Assembly: GCA_964582375.1 (NCBI GenBank)
Contig: CAZORL010000031.1
Coordinates: 1-19,010 of the forward strand
Direction: 5' to 3'
Source of the DNA: CAKSQF01 sp964582375
Lineage (GTDB): Bacteria; Bacillota; Clostridia; Oscillospirales; CAG-272
Length of the DNA: 19,010 bases
A model generated the notes under the pieces. That model was not told where the DNA came from and searched no databases. It saw only the letters and a program-made list of their open reading frames with translations. Below, in pieces: positions 13,826 through 19,010 of this stretch; the stretch's first letter is position 1, and every line of letters begins with the position of its first letter. Position numbers and translations under genes: made by a program.

Positions 13826-15210
13826 TATTTGTCCTTTTCTGCGGCGGCGTCGATGGCGGCGAGGATCTCGCAGGGTTCATCGACAAGCGTTGAGGCGTTG
13901 TTTGCCGACAAAAATGCCGCAGAACGAAATCCCCATGTTACCGATATGCAACCGACCCCCGCACCCTTGGCGGTCTGTATGTCAACATCGCTGTCGCCGA
14001 TGTAGACCGTCCTCTCGAGCGTTGAGCCGAGAGCGTCAACGGCGGCAATGAGAGAGTCGGGCGCGGGCTTTTTGCGGATACTCTCCGACTCACCGATCGC
14101 CACGGGTATCTGTCCAAACAGCTTGGAACAGATCTCTTTTACCGCAAAATCGGCTTTGTTTGAGACTATCGCAAGCCTCATGCCACGCTCTGTCAGACCG
14201 TCGATCAGCTCGTATATTCCGTCGTATGCGTGCGTGTTGTCAAGACAGTGCTCGGCGTAGTAGCTCTTGAAAGTCGCAAAAACCTCGTCAAAGTGCGGAT
14301 CTTTCGCCCCGTTCGGGAGCGATCGCTCGACAAGCTTTGCAATTCCGTTGCCGACCGCTTTTCTCACCTGATCCTCGGTGCGCTTTTCGTATCCGACCGA
14401 CCCCAGTGCATGGTTGACCGCATTCGTCAGATCGGTCAGCGTGTTCAGCAGGGTGCCGTCAAGATCGAACACGAATGTGTCCTTTCCTCTAACGATCTTC
14501 TTTTCGCCTCGTTCGGGCATGACTTTGTCCTTGAATATTATTCCGATAAGCCCGATCACTGCGGCGATCGTCAGAATTATCGCCGATTTGACGAGATTGC
14601 CGTCCGAGATGGCATCGCCGAGATAGACCATCAAAAAGATCGACGGTATTCGCGCGACACTTGCCAGCACGACGATGTTTCGAGGTCTTGCTCCCGTAAA
14701 CGGAGCGAAAAAGGTGATGATGTCCTTCGGCGTGCCGGGTATCAGAAAGAGCAAAAAGAGCAGAACGTCCCTGCCCGAGGGGTTGTGCAGAAATTTCAGC
14801 TTTTCAAAGCCCTTCGAGTTTATGAACATGTTGACAAATCTCATCCCGAATCGTGCGATGCACCAAATGATGAGCATAGTGCCGAGCGATGTCGAGACTA
14901 TCGTCAGCAATGTTCCGACGATCGGACCGAACATAAAACCCATCATGACCGCCACGGGACCTCCCGGGATGGGTGCGAATATCATCTGAAATATTTGTAA
15001 AAGCACCATCAGAAGATAGCGTATCGGACCGAGCCTGCGCAGAAAACCATCGGCTGTCTCGAGTGCGGCGTTCAGTTCCTCTTTGTTCATTTTACCGAGC
15101 TTTGCAAGGTAGGGGATCAGCAGGATGCAGACGACGATTGTGAGGATCGCCGCGGCGACAAGAGTTGCGATCTTAAGTATTTTTCTGATCCTTGTTCTTT
15201 TTTCTTCCAT
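13825..15210 (-). CDS. VTT/TVP38-TMEM64 membrane protein fused to a HAD phosphatase
   Basis: A 461-residue two-domain protein. Residues about 13-230 form a VTT (DedA/TVP38-like) membrane domain: an N-terminal helix at 13-34, then the conserved PIPGGPVAVMMGFMFGPIVG (80-99) and GTMLIIWCIARFGMRF (110-125), and FLIPGTPKDIITFFAPFTGA (155-174) with the re-entrant-helix proline. Residues about 243-455 form a Gph/PGP-type HAD phosphatase with all motifs: DLDGT (249-253), SNK (350-352), KKPAPD (380-385) and GDSDVD (405-410). VTT proteins move phospholipids or undecaprenyl phosphate across the membrane; the HAD part is cytoplasmic and hydrolyses a phosphomonoester. The fusion suggests a membrane lipid-linked phosphate substrate, which is inference. 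The ATG at 15210 is 14 bases after the propeller gene's stop and has GAGGAC upstream. Confidence 0.9.
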   Translation of the reverse strand: MEEKRTRIRKILKIATLVAAAILTIVVCILLIPYLAKLGKMNKEELNAALETADGFLRRLGPIRYLLMVLLQIFQMIFAPIPGGPVAVMMGFMFGPIVGTLLTIVSTSLGTMLIIWCIARFGMRFVNMFINSKGFEKLKFLHNPSGRDVLLFLLFLIPGTPKDIITFFAPFTGARPRNIVVLASVARIPSIFLMVYLGDAISDGNLVKSAIILTIAAVIGLIGIIFKDKVMPERGEKKIVRGKDTFVFDLDGTLLNTLTDLTNAVNHALGSVGYEKRTEDQVRKAVGNGIAKLVERSLPNGAKDPHFDEVFATFKSYYAEHCLDNTHAYDGIYELIDGLTERGMRLAIVSNKADFAVKEICSKLFGQIPVAIGESESIRKKPAPDSLIAAVDALGSTLERTVYIGDSDVDIQTAKGAGVGCISVTWGFRSAAFLSANNASTLVDEPCEILAAIDAAAEKDK

Positions 15211-15224
15211 AACAATGTCCGTCC

Positions 15225-16454
15225 TCAGAGCAAAAACGTGACCTTTTCGGCTTTTGACAGTAGCTTTTCACTGCCGTCGGGGGAGAGCAGGATGACCGAT
15301 GATCCGTTTGAACAGATCACATTGTCACCTCGCAGTGTGTAAGCAATGACACCCCTTTTGACGATCACGTCCTCGCCGTCTTTTGATAGTTTGTGAAGCT
15401 CAAAGGAGCGCGGAATAAATCCCGGGTATTTCTCACCGTGATCGGCATTTGCCTTTAGCTCGCGCTCTGCCGAGATGATGTTGCCGTCTATGAAGATCTG
15501 ATCGTCCGAGCGGTGCTTTGTCTTCGTGTCCCCCGAAGATCTGAGATTTTTGCCCGAATATTTGATGGTGAAAATGTTGAAAAAGCCGATCAATGCGCAA
15601 AAGAGCTTGACGGGGGCTGTCAGAATGTCGAGCAGACAACCGCCGACGCTGTTTTTTCGGCTATCGCTCTCAAACGGCTTTTTGATGTAGTAAAGCGAGC
15701 CGTCCCCTGCCGCACGGGGCTTTATAAAGTCGAATTTGTCGGATGTGCGGATCTCGGCGATCTCGCCCTTTTTGATGTCGATCGAGCAGAGCGAGAAGGG
15801 CGAGTGCGCACGCGGAGCGGCATCTTTGATCATGTCATATATCGAGAACATACCTGCCTGCGTGTTCGCATCAACTTCATCGTCGGTGTCCTCACGCCGC
15901 TCAAGACCTGCCGAACTGTAGTAGATGAGGCTCTGATCGACCTTTGACCATATGGGATCGCGCTCGATACTCTCACCCTCGGTGATCTGTACACAGTCGC
16001 TCTGACCTTGCCGCTTGACGCCGATGTGCGTTTGCCCCGCAAACGAGACGGCAACGCAGAGATCACCCTGCGAGCTTATGTCAAATTCGCCGTAACACTG
16101 AGATCTGTCCGAGAGTACTATGCCCTCGTCCATGTCTCGAAAGCTTCGTTTGCTGTAGATCCCGCAGACATTGTCGATCTTGAGACTGTAGAGCAGTCGA
16201 TCGTTGTCAAAGCCGATGCAGAGAGTGCGCGCGTTTATTGAAGATACGGCTGATTCGGGCGTTTCGGATGTTGCCGTGCCCATGAATATCGCACCATTGC
16301 CGCTTTCCTTCCATTCGTTTCGTTTTGCACGCTCGCGGACGCCCTCGATATATCGCGAGAGAACGCCGCTCGGAAGTGCAGTCTCGCGACCGCTGTCATA
16401 AAGATAGGGTTCTCCGTCCGATATGTAAAAAAATATGTTTTCGGATAATGTCAT
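15225..16454 (-). CDS. TolB/WD40-like propeller protein of unknown function
   Basis: A 409-residue protein without a signal peptide. It has beta-propeller features: EFDISSQGDLCVAVSFAG (residues about 123-140), then QITEGESIERDPIWSKVDQS and LIYYSSAG (156-183) like the TolB repeat with PxWS, and weaker blades after 225 and near the C-terminus (LLSPDGSEKLL). A hydrophobic stretch at about 274-298 (CLLDILTAPVKLFCALIGFF) interrupts the propeller and could be a membrane anchor or a hairpin insertion. I do not know the family. The ATG at 16454 is preceded by GAGG with a 5-base spacer; an ATG at 16490 is in frame but coincides with the predicted transcription start and has no binding site. Promoter at 16521-16493. 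It is cotranscribed with the VTT-HAD gene. Confidence 0.75.
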   Translation of the reverse strand: MTLSENIFFYISDGEPYLYDSGRETALPSGVLSRYIEGVRERAKRNEWKESGNGAIFMGTATSETPESAVSSINARTLCIGFDNDRLLYSLKIDNVCGIYSKRSFRDMDEGIVLSDRSQCYGEFDISSQGDLCVAVSFAGQTHIGVKRQGQSDCVQITEGESIERDPIWSKVDQSLIYYSSAGLERREDTDDEVDANTQAGMFSIYDMIKDAAPRAHSPFSLCSIDIKKGEIAEIRTSDKFDFIKPRAAGDGSLYYIKKPFESDSRKNSVGGCLLDILTAPVKLFCALIGFFNIFTIKYSGKNLRSSGDTKTKHRSDDQIFIDGNIISAERELKANADHGEKYPGFIPRSFELHKLSKDGEDVIVKRGVIAYTLRGDNVICSNGSSVILLSPDGSEKLLSKAEKVTFLL

Positions 16455-16492
16455 TGCAGCCTCACGGAAATATCTTGTAATTATACTCATTT

Positions 16493-16521
16493 AGTATATC
16501 ACAATGGGGCGTGATTGTCAA
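16493..16521 (-). promoter_or_regulatory. Promoter of the propeller/VTT-HAD operon
   Basis: On the - strand, TTGACA (16521-16516), exactly 17 bases, then TATACT (16498-16493). Start near 16486, which rules against the ATG at 16490 and supports the one at 16454. Confidence 0.82.
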
Positions 16522-16560
16522 ATGCCTTTTGTAAAAAAAGATTGAATTTTGCAAAAATAC

Positions 16561-16589
16561 TTGAAAATCTCCCTAAAATGAGTTATTAT
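16561..16589 (+). promoter_or_regulatory. Promoter of the MraZ-like gene
   Basis: TTGAAA (16561-16566), 17 bases, then TATTAT (16584-16589). Start near 16596, just before the leader hairpin. It is divergent from the propeller operon promoter. Confidence 0.65.
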
Positions 16590-16600
16590 TATAGCAAAGC

Positions 16601-16633
16601 AAGCGATCGTAAAACGCAACTTTACAGTCGCTT
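16601..16633 (+). promoter_or_regulatory. Leader hairpin upstream of the MraZ-like gene
   Basis: AAGCGA (16601-16606) pairs with TCGCTT (16628-16633) and GTAAA (16609-16613) with TTTAC (16621-16625), with TC/AG internal bases. It begins near the predicted transcript start and ends 3 bases before AAAGGAG, so it could stabilise the mRNA or gate ribosome entry. Confidence 0.4.
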
Positions 16634-16651
16634 AAAAAGGAGCGATGTGAT

Positions 16652-17026
16652 ATGGAGCTTAAAAGAGGTGTATTACTTCTCGGACACGAGGAGGAGATGG
16701 TATTCAAAAATAAAATGGCAACACTGCTCTGCCTTGACGGGTTGGTGTATCTTATAAATGATGATGCCCTGCAAGAGGCAGCCGAGCGTATCGATAAGTT
16801 GCCCCCGATAAAGGCAAGAACCATGGCGCAGGCTCTTTTCGGCAGTGCGCACTGTGTTCACGTCGGAAAGAGAAACAAGGTGTATATAAAAGATGCGCCG
16901 AAGGTATGTGAGACACTCGGCGACTGCTTTGATGTGCTTATCATCGATAAGGGTATCTGCGTGCTCATTCCCGAAGGAAAGAGCAGGGAGGATATCGAAT
17001 TTTTCAAATATAAGCTGACAGAATGA
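16652..17026 (+). CDS. Divergent MraZ-like (SpoVT/AbrB-fold) protein
   Basis: A 124-residue small protein. It shows the MraZ layout of two swapped-hairpin AbrB halves joined by a helix: LCLDGLVYLINDDALQEAAE (residues 26-45), then RIDKLPPIKARTMAQALFGS (46-65) which resembles the MraZ linker pattern LxxLPxxxxxARxxxRxxFxxA, and AHCVHVGKRNKVYIKDAPKV (66-85) in place of the second D.xGRv.iP. The DKxGR motif needed for DNA binding is degraded in both halves. Typical MraZ is about 143 residues and stands first in the dcw cell-division cluster; here rsmH and ftsL are absent. The ATG at 16652 has AAGGAG nine bases upstream. It could also be another AbrB-fold protein; the MraZ match is by eye. Confidence 0.55.
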   Translation: MELKRGVLLLGHEEEMVFKNKMATLLCLDGLVYLINDDALQEAAERIDKLPPIKARTMAQALFGSAHCVHVGKRNKVYIKDAPKVCETLGDCFDVLIIDKGICVLIPEGKSREDIEFFKYKLTE

Positions 17027-17045
17027 TATTTGATCGGCAATTTGG

Positions 17046-17095
17046 GATATCTGTTAAAATAGCCGCAGATATCTTCAAAATCGCAGTGATTTTTA
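17046..17095 (+). terminator. Weak terminator or hairpin after the MraZ-like gene
   Basis: GATATCTG (17046-17053) pairs with CAGATATC (17066-17073), but only TTC follows. A second, A/T-rich pairing (AAAATC 17078-17083 with GATTTT 17089-17094) precedes TATTTG. Either may stop transcription; neither is a strong terminator. Confidence 0.35.
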
Positions 17096-17108
17096 TTTGA
17101 TTTGCCAC

Positions 17109-17137
17109 TTGAAAAAGTTGTCCTCTTGGTGTATAAT
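17109..17137 (+). promoter_or_regulatory. Promoter of the SLC13-type permease gene
   Basis: TTGAAA (17109-17114), 17 bases, then TATAAT (17132-17137). Start near 17144 leaves a leader of about 35 bases before the ATG at 17179 and makes the TTG at 17146 an unlikely start. Confidence 0.75.
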
Positions 17138-17178
17138 AGTCGGGTTTGAAAAACATTGAAGGATATGGGCAAATCAAA

Positions 17179-18342
17179 ATGAATCTTACCTCGACAGAGC
17201 TGAAACACCATCATATATTTGCTGAGATCATAGGCAGAGCAGCTGATTTCGTGAGGAAAAACGCTGTTATGACGATCGCACTCTGCGCGGCCTTTGTCAC
17301 GTCTCTGATCGTGCCGCCCGATGCCGAATATCTCGGATATTTCGATTTTAAGACCCTCGCCTGCCTGTTTTGCGTGCTTGCGGTCGTTTGTGCACTGAAA
17401 AACATAAACTTTTTCTATATTTTGGCAAAGCGTATTGTCAGACTCTCGGGCAATATTCGCGTGTCGGTAATCTCGCTTGTGTACATAACCTTTATCGGAT
17501 CAATGCTTATCGCCAATGATATGGCACTTTTGACATTCCTTCCGCTCGGATATTTCGTGCTGTCCGCCGCCCACAAGGAAAAGTATATGGCGTTTACGTT
17601 TATAATGCAGAATATAGCGGCAAATCTCGGCGGTATGCTCACGCCCTTCGGCAATCCGCAAAATCTTTATCTTTACACAAAATTCGAGATACCGAGCGGG
17701 CAGTTCGTTACGATAATGTTTCCGCCCTTCATTCTCTCCATTGCACTTATCACTCTTTGTTGCATTGTTGCCGTCAGATCCGAGAGCGTCACGATCGAGG
17801 ATGACGGAGTTCGGACCGAGCCGAAAAGAACCGCTCTTTATCTGCTTCTCTTTGCGCTTTCAATTGCGATAGTTTTCAGAGGAATCCCTTATTTTGTCGG
17901 ACTTGTCATCATTCCCGCCGTTCTCTTTTTTGCCGACAGAAAGGCACTTGCCGACGTCGATTATCCTCTTCTCCTGACATTTGTGTTTTTCTTCATTTTC
18001 GCGGGGAATATGGCGCGTATCGGTGTGGTCCGAGAGTTTTTCTCCTACCTTCTCGAAAAAAGCACGCTCGTTTTCAGCGCACTGTCATGCCAGATCATAA
18101 GCAATGTTCCGTCCGCCATACTTCTTTCGCAGTTTACCGATAACTATGCCGATCTGCTCGTTGGCGTTAATATCGGAGGGGTGGGGACGCTTATCTCCTC
18201 GCTCGCAAGTCTTATCACGTTCAGAGAATATATGAAACATAACCCCGGAAAGGCGGGAAAGTATATAGCACTCTTTTCGGCGTTTAATTTCGGCTTTTTG
18301 ATAATTCTTACCCTCTTTTGCGAGATGGTGAAGGGGCTGTGA
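17179..18342 (+). CDS. SLC13/ArsB-type ion permease
   Basis: A 387-residue multi-pass inner-membrane transporter of the ion transporter superfamily (ArsB/NhaD/SLC13). It has an N-terminal half with IANDMALLTFLPLGYF (111-126), then GGMLTPFGNPQNLYLY (151-166, the pore-loop hairpin), and a C-terminal half with CQIISNVPSAILLSQF (304-319) and GVNIGGVGTLISSLASLITF (329-348), the second pore loop. Substrates in the family range from di- and tricarboxylates to arsenite or sodium; none can be assigned here. The ATG at 17179 has AAGGA rather far upstream (15 bases), so the start is not certain; TTG 17146 would make a near-leaderless message. It stands alone, with its own promoter. The tail ends FCEMVKGL. 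Confidence 0.88.
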   Translation: MNLTSTELKHHHIFAEIIGRAADFVRKNAVMTIALCAAFVTSLIVPPDAEYLGYFDFKTLACLFCVLAVVCALKNINFFYILAKRIVRLSGNIRVSVISLVYITFIGSMLIANDMALLTFLPLGYFVLSAAHKEKYMAFTFIMQNIAANLGGMLTPFGNPQNLYLYTKFEIPSGQFVTIMFPPFILSIALITLCCIVAVRSESVTIEDDGVRTEPKRTALYLLLFALSIAIVFRGIPYFVGLVIIPAVLFFADRKALADVDYPLLLTFVFFFIFAGNMARIGVVREFFSYLLEKSTLVFSALSCQIISNVPSAILLSQFTDNYADLLVGVNIGGVGTLISSLASLITFREYMKHNPGKAGKYIALFSAFNFGFLIILTLFCEMVKGL

Positions 18343-18436
18343 CAAATAATCATTTGCCAATCAAAAAACCCTCACCAAAAAGGGCGTGCAAAATTAGCGG
18401 TAAAATAATAACAACCGAATAAGCCGCCCGAACGGA

Positions 18437-18499
18437 ATGATGTTCTTATCGGAGAAATCACACAAACCGAACAGGACAAGAAAACACCATCACGGATGA
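18437..18499 (+). repeat. ORF-like intergenic element, copy C (short)
   Basis: Behind the permease gene, a 20-codon frame from ATG 18437 reads NGMMFLSEKSHKPNRTRK and stops in the terminator stem. MMF and PN are 9 residues apart just as in copy B (MMFITPIYHIPN), and the DNA string AATGATGTTC (18436-18445) recurs at 9680-9689. It is the most degraded of the four copies and lacks the CAAAGAG core. Confidence 0.3.
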
Positions 18500-18520
18500 A
18501 AGTCTGTGATGGTGTTTCTT
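18483..18520 (+). terminator. Rho-independent terminator after the SLC13 gene
   Basis: AACACCATCAC (18483-18493) pairs with GTGATGGTGTT (18506-18516), loop of 12 with possible extra pairing, followed by TCTTGT. The T-run is short. It ends the permease transcript; the FtsX remnant on the other strand ends 29 bases further on. Confidence 0.65.
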
Positions 18521-18544
18521 GTATATTAGGTAATTATTGATATA

Positions 18545-18701
18545 TTATTCGGTACGAAGTGCCACGGCAGGTTCTTTCTTTGCTGCAATCTTTGCAGGGA
18601 TAAGACTTGCAATCAAGAGCAATACCATAATAGTCTTTGTTTGCGTTTTTCAAGGAAAAGCAGGCAGTGTCAAAAAATCCGGCACCGCCCGTCATTTTCA
18701 T
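18545..18701 (-). pseudogene. Decayed FtsX-type ABC permease (both ends kept, middle lost, frameshifted)
   Basis: The last 29 codons read IMVLLLIASLIPAKIAAKKE then PAVALRTE and stop (TAA at 18547-18545), clearly homologous to the end of the ABC fusion at 9834. The first 25 codons from the ATG at 18701 read FFDTACFSLKNANKDYY, similar to the SFLTALSLSKNN opening of FtsX permeases. The two pieces are in different frames and the middle of the protein (several hundred residues) is absent. The ATG overlaps the previous gene's stop in TAATG, the usual coupled arrangement. So a permease gene once stood here behind the ABC-2-type gene and has been reduced by an internal deletion. Confidence 0.65.
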
Positions 18702-19010
18702 TATAGAATATCTCTTTTTTTCAGGATGAGATTGCTGATTGCACCCAGCCCAACACTGAACAGGACACCTCCGGCAAAGCACAGCACCACATTCATAACG
18801 CCTGCATTCAGCGGTGTCATCATGGTGATCATTATAAACAGGAACATTCCCACCATCATAGAAAGCAGAATGGAAAGCCATGCTTTTTCCTTTGCAATCA
18901 AGCTCATGCACAGATAGATCGCCACAAATACAGGGGCAATCAGGAGCTTCGCCAGAATACACATTACAAGGTTTCCGGCGGTAAAGCCCACCATTTCAAA
19001 AGGCAGTCCG
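18701..19010 (-). CDS. ABC-2-type permease, C-terminal part (truncated by window edge)
   Basis: The frame is open to the right edge, so the start is outside. The visible 102 residues or so form two to three long membrane helices (AGNLVMCILAKLLIAPVFVA, then LLSMMVGMFLFIMITMM, then VLCFAGGVLFSVGLGAISNL) and end LKKRDIL, a closing charged tail common in ABC-2-type permeases. I do not assign a substrate. Its stop overlaps the start of the decayed FtsX gene by one base, so both belonged to one operon. It is richer in Met and Ile and lower in GC than the rest of the window. Confidence 0.55.
   Translation of the reverse strand, partial: GLPFEMVGFTAGNLVMCILAKLLIAPVFVAIYLCMSLIAKEKAWLSILLSMMVGMFLFIMITMMTPLNAGVMNVVLCFAGGVLFSVGLGAISNLILKKRDIL

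Noticed and set aside
14230..15000. 256-codon + frame opposite the VTT-HAD gene
   Set aside because: Antisense to a clear two-domain gene; composition rich in Arg, His and Cys as shadows usually are.
17165..17182. Five-codon frame (ATG 17165) overlapping the SLC13 start
   Set aside because: Binding sequence AAGGA is only one base before the ATG, too close for use.

Overview
The window looks like a chromosomal segment from a Clostridia-type Firmicute, most likely an uncultured gut member of the Oscillospirales/Ruminococcaceae. The reasons are strong sigma-A promoters with 17-base spacers, AGGAG-type ribosome binding sites, a class A RNase P RNA of the clostridial kind, standard stop use including TGA, and gene families common in gut clostridia (WYL regulator, GtrA, NAGPA, MacB/FtsX ABC fusion, VTT/DedA-like protein). 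No integrase, transposase, phage gene, tRNA or CRISPR array was seen.

Layout. 1-267: intergenic, with an ORF-like repeat running into a terminator. 268-3383: a cytoplasmic glutaminase A-like protein (-) divergent from a WYL regulator (+), each with its own near-consensus promoter. 3400-6954: a five-gene (-) operon in the order GtrA flippase-like protein, NAGPA phosphodiester glycosidase, small membrane protein, CPBP membrane protease, small membrane protein. It meets the WYL gene at a hairpin that probably terminates both. 7158-9548: RNase P RNA (perfect consensus promoter) followed without a terminator by dusB, a 51-codon PHP-phosphoesterase remnant and a TIM-barrel sugar isomerase-like enzyme. 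9834-12770: a 978-residue ABC ATPase/FtsX permease fusion (-) with a very large outer domain, divergent from a TetR regulator (12987-13649, +); their two promoters share one -10 box. 13825-16454: a VTT-domain membrane protein fused to a HAD phosphatase, preceded in the same (-) operon by a TolB-like propeller protein. 16652-17026: a divergent MraZ-like protein (+). 17179-18342: an SLC13/ArsB-type permease (+). 18545-19010: a decayed FtsX permease and the 3' part of an ABC-2-type permease (-).

How the parts fit. Two divergent regulator/target pairs are visible (WYL with the glutaminase-like enzyme; TetR with the ABC fusion). The GtrA-NAGPA operon and the propeller/VTT-HAD operon both point to envelope lipid or glycan handling, but the substrates are unknown. 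The least expected feature is a family of degenerate ORF-like elements found four times on the + strand, each between the end of a gene or the window edge and a terminator hairpin. No known defence or mobile system was recognised.
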